Shown: positions 34,888-43,294, counted from the first letter of the stretch. The stretch is 64,000 nt of DNA from Flavobacterium reichenbachii (GCF_002217435.1 NZ_MUHF01000007.1:302555-366554); one strand, 5' to 3'. Numbers and translations: made by a program. The notes: a model not told the origin generated them from the sequence alone.

Positions 34888-35454
34888 TTAAAAACATTTT
34901 TTGTCTGTTCTGCACAAAACAATCTGATTTTCATTTCTTATTTGATAAGGAAAATTAAACGTCTTCCAATATTCAATTATTTTATTTTGAATAATACTGC
35001 TTTCGCTCGTAAAAATAAAATGTTCAGAAAGATTTAAGTTTCTATCCATAGTCATTGCACTATTAAATTCGGGATGCTCTTTTTCGATTATGTGCATAAA
35101 AAAGAAGTGATCCTCGCTGTTTACATATTGGCGTTCTTTAATTCTGGTAATGATTTGCTCAAGACTTTTGGGTTCAACTTCATTTTCCGGATATTCATTT
35201 TGCAGATAATCCAAATAATCACCGGTTATATATTCGCCAGAACCAAGCAGTTTGTATTCTTTTTTTTCTTTATGATAAACAACATCTCCAACTCCTACTA
35301 AATGCGCTCTTTCGTCGTCTTCATCATAATACCGATGTTTATAATCAATAAAAATATATTTTTCGGTATCATAAATATTATTTATCACATAATCTGGACT
35401 AATTTCTTCATCAATTATTTTTTGAACTAAATCTCTGTCGATTTCAAATTTCAT
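34888..35454 (-). CDS. Conserved hypothetical protein
   Basis: This 188-residue, acidic, soluble protein has no signal. The central phrase GDVVYHKEKKEYKLLGSGEY is a weak match to immunity-type domains of the YrhB/Imm35 kind; I would not assign it. It is followed by a VOC and DUF2200 block in the opposite order of transcription: it sits downstream of DUF2200 on the same strand, with a 26-bp gap. Confidence 0.55.
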   Translation of the reverse strand: MKFEIDRDLVQKIIDEEISPDYVINNIYDTEKYIFIDYKHRYYDEDDERAHLVGVGDVVYHKEKKEYKLLGSGEYITGDYLDYLQNEYPENEVEPKSLEQIITRIKERQYVNSEDHFFFMHIIEKEHPEFNSAMTMDRNLNLSEHFIFTSESSIIQNKIIEYWKTFNFPYQIRNENQIVLCRTDKKCF

Positions 35455-35480
35455 AAGTTGGGGTGTATAAGGCAGTTTTT

Positions 35481-35831
35481 TCAGCTTCTTAAAATCTTAT
35501 CCATGGCTTTTCCTTTGGCCAATTCATCTACCAGCTTGTCCAAATACCGAATCTTCTGCATTAGTTTATCTTCAATTTCTTCCACCCGATAACCGCAGAT
35601 TACACCTGTAATTTTAGAAATGTTAGGATTTAATTGAGGCGCTTCTGCAAAAAAGGTTTCAAAGTCGGTTCTGTTATCAATTATATGCTGTAATTCTTGC
35701 AGATTATAGCCCGTCAGCCAGCAGATTATGGTATCTAATTCTTCTTTTGTTCTTCCCTTTTTCTCGGCTTTGGTAACATAATGCGGATACACACTTGTAA
35801 ATGAAGTTGTAAATATTCTATGTTTTTCCAT
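35481..35831 (-). CDS. DUF2200 family protein
   Basis: From the Met at 35831 the protein is 116 residues, [28 protein letters not shown], then the conserved ICWLTGY block, all typical of DUF2200. The ATG at 35840 adds MII and is less likely. It lies 12 bp after the VOC protein gene and is probably co-transcribed. Function unknown, cytoplasmic. Confidence 0.85.
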   Translation of the reverse strand: MEKHRIFTTSFTSVYPHYVTKAEKKGRTKEELDTIICWLTGYNLQELQHIIDNRTDFETFFAEAPQLNPNISKITGVICGYRVEEIEDKLMQKIRYLDKLVDELAKGKAMDKILRS

Positions 35832-35843
35832 AATGATCAACTT

Positions 35844-36221
35844 TTAACCTAGAGGTTCCCAGAGTTCGATTTTATTATCTTCAATATCGAGAATGTGTAT
35901 AAACTTTCCGTAGTCATAGGTTTCTATTTCATCAAGAATAGTTACGCCGTCTTTCTTCAATTGTTTAATAAGAGCTTCCAAGTCAGCAACTGTGTAGTTA
36001 ATCATAAAGTCTTTTGCAGAAGGTTCAAAATATTGCGTATTTTCAGGAAAAGGACTCCATTGTGTTGAGCCGTTTGCGTTAGAATCAGATGCCTCTTTCC
36101 AGCCAAAAGAGTTTCCGTAATCATTAGTGTCAAAACCAAGATGAGTTTTATACCATTCTCTCATTTTGGCCGGGTCATTGCATTTAAAAAATATGCCGCC
36201 AATACCTGTTACTTTTTTCAT
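35844..36221 (-). CDS. VOC (glyoxalase/bleomycin resistance) family protein
   Basis: The protein has 125 residues and two beta-alpha-beta-beta-beta modules. The metal-site region reads FIHILDIEDNKIELWEPLG at the C-terminus, with the Glu of ELWEP as a typical VOC ligand. Members act as isomerases, dioxygenases or binding proteins; the substrate here is unknown. It is the first gene of a two-gene unit with DUF2200. Confidence 0.85.
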   Translation of the reverse strand: MKKVTGIGGIFFKCNDPAKMREWYKTHLGFDTNDYGNSFGWKEASDSNANGSTQWSPFPENTQYFEPSAKDFMINYTVADLEALIKQLKKDGVTILDEIETYDYGKFIHILDIEDNKIELWEPLG

Positions 36222-36453
36222 TATGTATCTTTTTTTAATGTTTAATAAAAAATCGAATTGATATCGTAATCAAAATAGTATTCTCCCTGCTGCTTATAGA
36301 TTTTTACAGTTAAGCGAATTTAATATTTTTAGAGATAAGTCAGAAAAAAATAATAACGATGTTGTTTTTTCTAAAGTTCAAGATCACTAATAGAATGTTT
36401 TTTGCAGTTTGTATTATATTCACTTATATTTATAGTGTTGTAAGTCCTTAATT

Positions 36454-37272
36454 ATGAAACATTCACAAAGAGGAGAATTTTATGGTGAAACAAATAAAAC
36501 CATTTGTTTAGAAGGTATAACGCTGACTGACACAGTTTATACACTTCCTAAAGTAGATTGGCATTATCATGAAAATGCTTATTTTACTTTTATTCTTCAA
36601 GGGAATGTGATTGAAGGCAATAAGAAAGAAATTTACAATTGCTCGGCCGGAGATTTACTTTTTCATAATTGGCAGGAGGCACATTATAATATAAAACCAG
36701 ACGGATTTACAAGGGGTTTTCATCTTGAGATAGAAAAAAAATGGCTGGATACGATAAGTTTAGATATTGATAATTTAGAAGGAAGCCTAAAAATATCAAA
36801 TCCAGATATTAAACTTTTGATGTACAAAGTCTTTAGGACTTCAAAATGTCATGAAATAAATACAGAATTTACCACTCAGACTTTACTGTTTGAAATACTG
36901 TCTAAATTACAGAACAGCAATCAGAATAACATTCACAAAAATCCAAAATGGGTAAAGATGATTGATGATCTTCTTCACGAACAATTTGCCGAAAATCTTT
37001 CTCTGGATTATTTATCAAAGACGTTAGACATACATCCGGTGCATCTTTCGAGAAATTTTTCAAAATATTTTGATTGTAATTTAAGTGAATATGTTCGAAA
37101 ACTAAAAGTAGAAAAAGCACTATCGTTAATTGCGTTGCAGAAACAATCTTTTACTGAAATTGCGCATCAGTGCGGGTTTTCAGATCAAAGCCATTTTATA
37201 AGATGTTTTAAAGAAATTAATGATGTAAATCCGTCGGAATACAAAAAAATATTGCTTCAGAAATTAATGTAA
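36454..37272 (+). CDS. AraC family transcriptional regulator
   Basis: The protein has 272 residues. The N-terminal cupin contains DWHYHENAYFTFILQGNVIEGNKKEIYNC in outline; the C-terminal AraC domain (about 170-270) ends with FTEIAHQCGFSDQSHFIRCFKEINDVNPSEYKK. It lies 67 bp before the serine hydrolase gene on the same strand and may control it. Confidence 0.9.
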   Translation: MKHSQRGEFYGETNKTICLEGITLTDTVYTLPKVDWHYHENAYFTFILQGNVIEGNKKEIYNCSAGDLLFHNWQEAHYNIKPDGFTRGFHLEIEKKWLDTISLDIDNLEGSLKISNPDIKLLMYKVFRTSKCHEINTEFTTQTLLFEILSKLQNSNQNNIHKNPKWVKMIDDLLHEQFAENLSLDYLSKTLDIHPVHLSRNFSKYFDCNLSEYVRKLKVEKALSLIALQKQSFTEIAHQCGFSDQSHFIRCFKEINDVNPSEYKKILLQKLM

Positions 37273-37309
37273 TGTTAATCTCGTACAATTTTACTTTTTT
37301 AGGATCTTC

Positions 37310-37317
37310 TATTTTTG
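37310..37317 (+). promoter_or_regulatory. Candidate -7 box of the serine hydrolase gene
   Basis: TATTTTTG lies 21 bp before the ATG, so the serine hydrolase may have its own promoter despite the AraC gene just upstream. Confidence 0.45.
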
Positions 37318-37338
37318 CGTTAACTCAATAGTATACAA

Positions 37339-39000
37339 ATGACAAAGCAAATTTTAGTATCGTATGTATTATTTTATACCAGTATGATAATGGCTCAGAA
37401 TAAGGATCTGTATTCAATAGATAAAATTGAAAATGATGTTCATAAACGAAATATCGGGAAAGTAACTTTTATGAATGGAAATATTCCGTTGGAGGTTTAT
37501 AAGGAAACTGATTTTCTTGATTCTTATGATTTGAAACTTAAATCAGATTTGAACATCAGGGTTTTTATGGATAATTCGGTTGGTAATTATTTACATCAGC
37601 TGGCACCAGATTTACCTGCCGAAGAGCTTTTAAAAAAGGGAAATCTTCAGTTTTCTTTTTATATTGATAATCAGTTTATCTATAAAGAAAATATACATTA
37701 CGGCTGTAATTTCGGATCTGGAGGCAGCAAACAGACATCAACAACTTTTAGAGTGCCGCTTACAAACTCAAAAGGAGAAGACTGGTGGTCAATGTATATG
37801 TGGGATCGTTTTAAGGAAAATGGAGGACAGAAAGTTTTAACAGATGGAACGCATTTACTTAAGATTGAAATCAGACCTTATGTCAACTTACAGGAAAAGA
37901 TTAAAACAGGAAATCTGATTGCAGAAGGTAAAGTGAAATTAGTGATTAAAACTCCAAAACTTACCAGAAAGCAAATCGAAATTCAACCTATTCAAGCTAA
38001 TAGCGGCTGGGAAATTTCATCTTTAAACTTCGATAAAAAGAAAATCGAATCGCTCAATACGGCCATTGCAAATTACGAACTAAAAGATATAACCAGTATT
38101 GTGGTAATACACGATAATAAACTCCTTCTCGAAGAATATTTTAATGATGCAGATCGAAAAACCTTGCACAATACACGTTCTGCAGGAAAATCATTTGCTT
38201 CTACATTAATGGGCATCGCTATAGAAGAAGGCTATATTAAAAGTGAAAATCAAAAACTTGAAGAATTTTACGATCTAAAGAAATATGCTAATTACCAAAC
38301 TAAAAAAGACAGCATCAGGATAAAAGACCTGCTTACAATGAGCTCCTCATTTGATGGCTCCGATTCAGACAGTAATTCGCTTGGGAATGAAGAAAATATG
38401 TATCCGACAGCTAACTGGGTCAAATTTGCATTGGATTTACCGGTAGATAAAGCAAAAGCAAATGGCCGTCAATGGGATTATTTTACAGCCGGAGTTGTAT
38501 TATTGGGTGATATATTAGATAAATCTGTTCCAGAAGGATTAGAGAAATATGCGGATAAAAAGCTTTTTGCACCTCTAAATATAACTTCTTATAAATGGCA
38601 GTATACACCGCAAAATGTAGCAAATACAGCCGGAGGTTTACAAATGAGATCTCTTGATTATGCGAAATACGCACAGTTGTATAAAAATAACGGCATCTGG
38701 AATGGCAAACAGATTGTTGCTACAGAATGGATTAGTAAAACTTTGACGCACCAGATTCAGATTCCAAAGAGAAATAATGAATTTTACGGCTATCTTTTTT
38801 GGAATAAAACAATACTTTTTGAAGGTAAAAGTTATGAGACTTTTTATTGTGCCGGAAACGGAGGGAATCATTTTGTAATTTTTAAGACGCTTCCGCTTGT
38901 TGTAATCATAACTTCTAAAGCTTTTAATAAACCCTATGGACATTCTCAGTCAAATAAAATAGTGCAAGATTATATTTTGCCAGCAGTATTGAAGAACTAA
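37339..39000 (+). CDS. Exported serine hydrolase (class C beta-lactamase / penicillin-binding family)
   Basis: The protein has 553 residues with a signal peptide (about 1-19, ending IMAQ). Residues about 30-220 are an N-terminal beta-rich region without a named family. Residues about 235-550 are a beta-lactamase-type serine hydrolase with the S-x-x-K motif SAGK (in NTRSAGKSFAS). The second motif is probably Y-F-T in WDYFTAGVVLLGDIL. The third (K/H-T-G) is not clear; AGNGGNHF is in that region. Likely a peptidase or esterase in the periplasm. It lies downstream of an AraC gene. Confidence 0.82.
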   Translation: MTKQILVSYVLFYTSMIMAQNKDLYSIDKIENDVHKRNIGKVTFMNGNIPLEVYKETDFLDSYDLKLKSDLNIRVFMDNSVGNYLHQLAPDLPAEELLKKGNLQFSFYIDNQFIYKENIHYGCNFGSGGSKQTSTTFRVPLTNSKGEDWWSMYMWDRFKENGGQKVLTDGTHLLKIEIRPYVNLQEKIKTGNLIAEGKVKLVIKTPKLTRKQIEIQPIQANSGWEISSLNFDKKKIESLNTAIANYELKDITSIVVIHDNKLLLEEYFNDADRKTLHNTRSAGKSFASTLMGIAIEEGYIKSENQKLEEFYDLKKYANYQTKKDSIRIKDLLTMSSSFDGSDSDSNSLGNEENMYPTANWVKFALDLPVDKAKANGRQWDYFTAGVVLLGDILDKSVPEGLEKYADKKLFAPLNITSYKWQYTPQNVANTAGGLQMRSLDYAKYAQLYKNNGIWNGKQIVATEWISKTLTHQIQIPKRNNEFYGYLFWNKTILFEGKSYETFYCAGNGGNHFVIFKTLPLVVIITSKAFNKPYGHSQSNKIVQDYILPAVLKN

Positions 39001-39049
39001 GTTTTTAAAATTGTTCCTTTCAATTAATCATTAAATTAAATAAAAATTA

Positions 39050-39085
39050 AAAACCCTTAAACACAATTGCTGTTTAAGGGTTTTT
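39050..39085 (+). terminator. Terminator of the serine hydrolase gene
   Basis: The stem AAACCCTTAAACA / TGTTTAAGGGTTT has a 7-nt loop and a T tail. The same stem with a different loop recurs at 39858-39891 and 43145-43177. Confidence 0.85.
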
Positions 39086-39125
39086 AATGACTATTTTAAA
39101 TATTCAATTTCTGAAATATTAGCTC

Positions 39126-39347
39126 TTAAAAGTTTGGAGCAGCTTTCTCAGTACTTACTGTTTTTGCTGTGTGCTCAAATTGTTTTGAATCAATTTTAGC
39201 AATATTTGCAGGTTTTTCATCCCAGTCGCCCCAATCACCTCTATAAGATTTGATGTAAATTAAATCATTATTTTCAGAAGTGTAAATACTTGTGTTAGAT
39301 ATAAGGCAGCTGTAATTTGCGTTTGAGTTTGTATGTGATTTTTTCAT
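39126..39347 (-). CDS. Small protein of unknown function
   Basis: This 73-residue polar protein has no signal or membrane segment. A GDWGDWDEKP phrase is the most distinctive part. No family is recognised. Coding status is supported by an intact ORF of normal composition between a terminator and the next gene. Confidence 0.45.
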   Translation of the reverse strand: MKKSHTNSNANYSCLISNTSIYTSENNDLIYIKSYRGDWGDWDEKPANIAKIDSKQFEHTAKTVSTEKAAPNF

Positions 39348-39480
39348 GGCCGGAAGTGTTAGATTATGATTGTCAAATTTACATCGATCTTAAACCCTTC
39401 TTTTATAATAAAATACGAAATTGTTGTGTAATTCACATGTGAGAAAAAAACTCTTCACTAAATGCTGCAGGAAAAACAAT

Positions 39481-39738
39481 TTACTTTTCCTGTTCTAAAT
39501 TGTCTGCTGCAGAAATCTGATCGAGTATATTAGTTTGGTTTGGCGAAATGTAATTTTTTACTTCTACAGCATTTTCTTTCTTAAAAAGTAAGTCTAATGC
39601 ATTATAAAGCTTCAGTAAAACATCTCTGTCTTCTTTTTCAATTTCTAAAGCAGTGTTAAAATTAAAAACGTAATTATTAGAATTGCGTACTTCTACTTTT
39701 ATAGTTTTAGATGTGATTTTAAATTTGACTATGTCCAT
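39481..39738 (-). CDS. Small protein of unknown function
   Basis: This 85-residue acidic protein has strand-rich first half (FKITSKTIKVEVRNSNNYVF) and a helical second half. No signal peptide, no known domain. It may be cytoplasmic. The gene is transcribed in the same direction as the island genes but lies outside the tRNA-derived repeats. Confidence 0.5.
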   Translation of the reverse strand: MDIVKFKITSKTIKVEVRNSNNYVFNFNTALEIEKEDRDVLLKLYNALDLLFKKENAVEVKNYISPNQTNILDQISAADNLEQEK

Positions 39739-39854
39739 AAGTTCAAAAATTACTTAATTTGCAAAGATGCTATTTTAACCCTTTCAAATGTATTTATTTT
39801 TCTAATTTTTTAGTATTCAGAAAATATTTTTGTTGAGATTACTCATTTAATTCA

Positions 39855-39945
39855 AATAAAAAACCCCTAAACATTTCTGTTTAAGGGTTTTGCCTTTTGT
39901 GTCGAGTGCGGGAGTTTAACCCTTGACCTCAGGGTTATGAATCCT
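39855..39945. repeat. Distal direct repeat of the tRNA-Met end (att-like)
   Basis: This 91-bp stretch aligns to 43142-43231 in the same orientation with seven mismatches and one indel. It covers the tRNA terminator and the 3' half of the tRNA. The last 22 bp (39924-39945) are identical in both copies. Confidence 0.85.
39900..39945 (-). pseudogene. tRNA-Met 3'-half remnant
   Basis: The sequence corresponds to the anticodon arm (with CAT), variable loop, T arm and acceptor 3' strand of the tRNA at 43186-43259, with substitutions that break the T stem and acceptor. The 5' half is absent: similarity stops at 39945 where the other copy continues into the D arm. Confidence 0.85.
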
Positions 39946-40079
39946 ATTTTGATTTTTTAATTTGTTAAATTATTGATTATTGATAATTTGTATTTTTGAT
40001 CAACTTTGGTTCGTTAAGTTTCTTGCGAAAACCTCACTGAAGTTCCTCACTTGAGTATAATGGATTTTTAACATATAGT

Positions 40080-41147
40080 TTAAGAGGCCGTAACTTTTTT
40101 ATCTTCTTTATGTGATTTGTACTTTTCTTCGAAAATTTCTCCAACAACTCCCAAATCTATTGTCATTCCACTTTTGTAATATGCATTACACGCCCATCCA
40201 AATGCATACGTCATTGATCCTGCAACAATAGAGGCTATCCCTACTATGGCTACTTCTAAAAGCTGGGCTCCTGGAATCCAACCTGCAGCTTTTAAAGCGG
40301 TAATAGACCATCTAGAAATTTGTCTTCCAATACTTCCGGTGATGGTGGATGCAACAATTTTCATCACATCTTGTTTTGTAGTTTTAATGCCATAAATATA
40401 AGCAATTTTTAATGCAAGTCCCACTTGTAATCCCGTAAGAGCGACAATGTCAGAACCTGGGATGGGAAGTGCTCCAATTGCCGCAGCAGAGACAGTTGCT
40501 GCGTTAATCCACTTTTTTACGCTGTTCCCTTTAAATTTTGAGACTTTCACAAAAAGTAAATCTTTTCCCTGAAATTTTAATAGATCTTGAATTTGCTGCT
40601 CAAGTAGTTCAATTCCCTCACCTGTTTTCGAGGATATGGGAATAGGAAAAATTCCCAATTCTTCTTTTGTTTGATTAATCACATCCACAATATCTGATTT
40701 ATCGAGAGCGTCAATTTTATTTAAAACTACAATTGTTGGTTTCCCAAGTTTTTGCAAACTTTCAAAAGATTTCTTTTCGTGAGCAGTTATTCCAGATGCA
40801 GCATTGATGAAATATAATATTACATCAGAATCTTTTTCTACAAATTCAGAGGCTTTGTTACTAACCTTTTCATTTATGTCATATAGCCCAGGCGTATCAG
40901 CAATAAAAACTTGATCGTTTAATGGGTAAATTGATACGGTTTCTGTAGATCCTGCTCTTGCTTTAACTTCGGTATAATCTATGCCTGTTAATGCATTTAT
41001 CGTTTTCGACTTACCCGCATTAACACTCCCTATTAGGCTGATTATAAGTTTCTGTTTGATAAGGTCTTCGAATTCTCCATGTTTCTCATTGTAAGAATTT
41101 TCGAAAGTTGCTTGATATTCGTTAAAATCAAATTCTTTATTATTCAT
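40080..41147 (-). CDS. Dynamin/Era-like GTPase with C-terminal DUF697 membrane domain
   Basis: The protein has 355 residues. The GTPase domain (about 28-195) shows G1 GSVNAGKS (40-47), G2 within GSTET (66-70), G3 D84-T-P-G87 and G4 N142-K-I-D145. The C-terminal part (about 205-335) matches DUF697: ALPIPGSDIVALTGLQVGLALKIAYIYG, then hydrophobic helices AGWIPGAQLLEVAIVGIASIVAG. DUF697 GTPases act at membranes. It is inside the tRNA-bounded island, downstream of the WYL regulator with a 217-bp gap containing a 19-bp palindrome. The biochemical class is clear; the process it serves is unknown. Confidence 0.9.
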   Translation of the reverse strand: MNNKEFDFNEYQATFENSYNEKHGEFEDLIKQKLIISLIGSVNAGKSKTINALTGIDYTEVKARAGSTETVSIYPLNDQVFIADTPGLYDINEKVSNKASEFVEKDSDVILYFINAASGITAHEKKSFESLQKLGKPTIVVLNKIDALDKSDIVDVINQTKEELGIFPIPISSKTGEGIELLEQQIQDLLKFQGKDLLFVKVSKFKGNSVKKWINAATVSAAAIGALPIPGSDIVALTGLQVGLALKIAYIYGIKTTKQDVMKIVASTITGSIGRQISRWSITALKAAGWIPGAQLLEVAIVGIASIVAGSMTYAFGWACNAYYKSGMTIDLGVVGEIFEEKYKSHKEDKKVTAS

Positions 41148-41182
41148 GTTTTTATATATTTAATATTTCTTTTTAAGTAAAA

Positions 41183-41201
41183 CACTAAAGTAATTTTAGT
41201 G
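41183..41201. promoter_or_regulatory. 19-bp palindrome between the WYL and GTPase genes
   Basis: CACTAAA, 5 bp, TTTAGTG. It lies 36-54 bp ahead of the GTPase ATG. It may be an operator, or a weak terminator for the WYL gene, since TTTTACTT follows it on the minus strand. Confidence 0.45.
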
Positions 41202-41364
41202 ATTAAAAGGGCCTGTCTCTAATCAAAAAATAAAGCTAAGCTAACTAATTTTTATTAAGTTTAATATTTTCCTTAAGCTAATAGCTATAATTTTGGATTG
41301 ATGAGGAATTACCAAAAGTTATTTGGGAATTATTTGCTTTTTTAATGCCTTAAAAAAAACTTAT

Positions 41365-42285
41365 TTAATTGTAATTATCTAAAGATTTTTTTATTTCGTT
41401 TCTGATTTCTTTTGCCAGCCATTTTGGCTCTACAACTTTGACTAAGCTACCATATTTTAAAACCTGCTGTTTAAATTCAAAATTTGGATGAATTAGTAAT
41501 TCAATATTAAAAGTTTCTTTGCTATCGATATCAATTACTTTTTGAGAGTGATGCAATTGGAGTGACTCAACATATGGTCTTTGTGAAACATGAAATGAAA
41601 GGATGACTTTTTGTAACTCATGGTCGACGTAGTTGAGGCCGACAACGTTTCTAAACTTGTCCATTGCTTCTTCCGTTTTCTGCTTAAACTTTTTAGTGCC
41701 GATAGTTATATTTTTTAATCGATCAATGCCAAAAGTGCGATAACCTTTTTCAGTTTCTCCAACTAAATACCACCGATTTTGATACTGTTTTAAAAAGTAA
41801 GGCTTTAGAGTATAATTTTCCTCTTTTAGATGATAAAAACTGTAATGTTCAAAACTAATAGGCAATGTTTGATGAATTGCTTCTAAAATCGTCTTGAAAT
41901 TTGGCGTAGCTGAGATTGTAGCTTTATTTTCGAATTCAATATATGCTAAGGCATTATTAGTCTCGTTAAAATTAGACCTTATTAATTCTGCTGTCGCAAG
42001 AATTTCTATATGACTTAGGAAAGAATCAATGGTGGCGGATTTTTCATCATCTAATGAATAGCTAGAAGTATTCCTGTTGAGTTTAATAATAATGCCATAG
42101 TTTTCGTTTAGAGATTTTATATCTCTCTGTAACGTGCGTAAAGTTATTTTGGAAGTTTCGTTGGCACAGATCTCTTTTATCAATGCATCACGATGTACTG
42201 ACGAGTGTCTTTTTAAAGTCTCTACTAAAATTTTGGTACGATAAACCTGGGTTGAATTTAAATGTGTTTGATTGTTTTCTTTCAT
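41365..42285 (-). CDS. HTH-WYL-WCX transcriptional regulator
   Basis: The start at 42285 (MKENNQTHLN, 306 residues) is preferred to 42306. The N-terminal winged helix (about 10-75) contains SKITLRTLQRDIKSLNENYGIIIKLNR. A WYL domain (about 130-205) reads LKPYFLKQYQNRWYLVGETEKGYRTFGIDRLKNI, and a C-terminal WCX-like part follows. WYL proteins of this layout include BrxR and CapW, which repress phage-defence operons and respond to a ligand at the WYL site. Two inverted repeats lie just upstream, shared with the divergent small genes. Confidence 0.92.
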   Translation of the reverse strand: MKENNQTHLNSTQVYRTKILVETLKRHSSVHRDALIKEICANETSKITLRTLQRDIKSLNENYGIIIKLNRNTSSYSLDDEKSATIDSFLSHIEILATAELIRSNFNETNNALAYIEFENKATISATPNFKTILEAIHQTLPISFEHYSFYHLKEENYTLKPYFLKQYQNRWYLVGETEKGYRTFGIDRLKNITIGTKKFKQKTEEAMDKFRNVVGLNYVDHELQKVILSFHVSQRPYVESLQLHHSQKVIDIDSKETFNIELLIHPNFEFKQQVLKYGSLVKVVEPKWLAKEIRNEIKKSLDNYN

Positions 42286-42308
42286 ATTCCAAAAATATAA
42301 ATCCAAAA

Positions 42309-42323
42309 CGACAATATGTGTCG
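42309..42323. promoter_or_regulatory. WYL regulator operator candidate, site 1
   Basis: CGACAATATGTGTCG, an inverted repeat CGACA-N5-TGTCG, 24 bp before the WYL start codon. Confidence 0.6.
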
Positions 42324-42350
42324 CGAATATTTTTTTCCATTAAAAAAGAG

Positions 42351-42365
42351 CGACAAGAATTGTCG
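42351..42365. promoter_or_regulatory. WYL regulator operator candidate, site 2
   Basis: CGACAAGAATTGTCG, an inverted repeat CGACAA-N3-TTGTCG. Its centre is 42 bp from that of site 1, four helical turns, and 50 bp before the ATG of the small membrane gene at 42408. Confidence 0.65.
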
Positions 42366-42407
42366 TGATGACGAAATACTTTAGCAGCTAAATTTTAAAA
42401 CAGTATT

Positions 42408-42611
42408 ATGAAAAAATTATTCAAAAAATCGAAATCAGAAATTGACTTCAGTAATTTAAGTTCTATTCTTAACACTAGTGTTGCAGCTGGAGTAGCAATT
42501 GCAAATTATTCAAATAAAAATCCCAAAATCATCGGAATGATTACCGCGGGATTATCTTTATTAGCAACCGGATTAATAATTGCTTCAGACGATAATGCTG
42601 ATAATAAGTAG
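42408..42611 (+). CDS. Small membrane protein of the tRNA island
   Basis: The protein has 67 residues. A basic N-terminus (MKKLFKKSKSE) is followed by two short hydrophobic stretches (about 25-37 and 42-59). No known family. It is the first gene divergent from the WYL regulator, so probably directly repressed by it. Expression may be tuned by the palindromes at 42309-42365. Confidence 0.6.
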   Translation: MKKLFKKSKSEIDFSNLSSILNTSVAAGVAIANYSNKNPKIIGMITAGLSLLATGLIIASDDNADNK

Positions 42612-42669
42612 ACAGGGTAAAACAAAAATTTAATTATTTAACTCGACTTAAGTCATAAAAACAAACATT

Positions 42670-42921
42670 ATGTTATTTCAAGTATTATTAAATATTATAG
42701 CATTTATTATAAAATGCATTGTATGGATAGTTGTAGCATTTTTGGCGATTCCATTCGGAGTTTATTATTTTCTCATGAGTTATTTTCCGGAATTTACATT
42801 AGCCTATGACTTTTCTTTTTGGGCAGTATTTTCAATATTATCAATTATAGGTTTTGTTATACTATGGAAACCTATAATCTGGACGGTAGGTATAATTCAG
42901 ACATTGGGAGCAGGAGCATAG
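42670..42921 (+). CDS. Small three-helix membrane protein of the tRNA island
   Basis: The protein has 83 residues, almost wholly hydrophobic with about three membrane segments (3-35, 48-63 and 64-80). No family is recognised. It lies 58 bp after the 67-residue gene on the same strand and before a clear terminator, so the two form one transcript. A pore or membrane-sensing role is possible but not shown. Confidence 0.55.
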   Translation: MLFQVLLNIIAFIIKCIVWIVVAFLAIPFGVYYFLMSYFPEFTLAYDFSFWAVFSILSIIGFVILWKPIIWTVGIIQTLGAGA

Positions 42922-42926
42922 CTTGT

Positions 42927-42966
42927 AAAAAAGGTTTTGGTTTTCAAAGACTAAAACCTTTTTTTG
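42927..42966 (+). terminator. Terminator of the small island genes
   Basis: The stem AAAAAGGTTTT / AAAACCTTTTT with a 14-nt loop is followed by T residues. Confidence 0.75.
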
Positions 42967-43141
42967 TATTGGTTTGAAAATGATTGAACACAATTTAATT
43001 GTTTTACATCTAATGATTCATCTTTCGGATTCATACATTTCTGATTCGAATTATGATCTATTTCTATTTTAATTACAAATTTAATCACTCCAGTTCCATC
43101 ACTCTATAAATTATTGAAAGAGATTTTAGAAGCAATATTCC

Positions 43142-43231
43142 AATAAAAAACCCTTAAACATTTCTGTTTAAGGGTTTTGCCTTTGTAGCGAGGACGGGAG
43201 TTGAACCCGTGACCTCAGGGTTATGAATCCT
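43142..43231. repeat. Proximal direct repeat overlapping the tRNA-Met 3' half
   Basis: The partner of 39855-39945. It includes the tRNA 3' half and the terminator downstream of it. Confidence 0.85.
43145..43177 (-). terminator. Terminator of tRNA-Met
   Basis: On the minus strand the stem AACCCTTAAACA / TGTTTAAGGGTT with a 4-nt loop is followed by TTTTTT, 9 bp after the tRNA. Confidence 0.85.
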
Positions 43232-43259
43232 GCGCTCTAACCAACTGAGCTACCTCGCC
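43186..43259 (-). tRNA. tRNA-Met (CAT anticodon)
   Basis: A cloverleaf is visible: acceptor GGCGAGG/CCTCGCT (first pair G-T), D arm with GCTCAGTTGGTTAGAGC, anticodon loop TTCATAA, T arm CGGG-TTCAACT-CCCG. A CAT anticodon can also be tRNA-Ile2 after lysidine modification; the loop and D arm fit elongator Met well, but sequence alone does not exclude Ile2. CCA is not encoded. Its 3' end borders the island. Confidence 0.93.
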
Positions 43260-43294
43260 TGAATTGCTTTCGGGAATGTCCCTGATTGCGGGTG

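Noticed and set aside
39900..39945. A second functional tRNA-Met
   Set aside because: The 5' half is missing and the T stem and acceptor carry mismatches, so it cannot fold; it is kept as a remnant.
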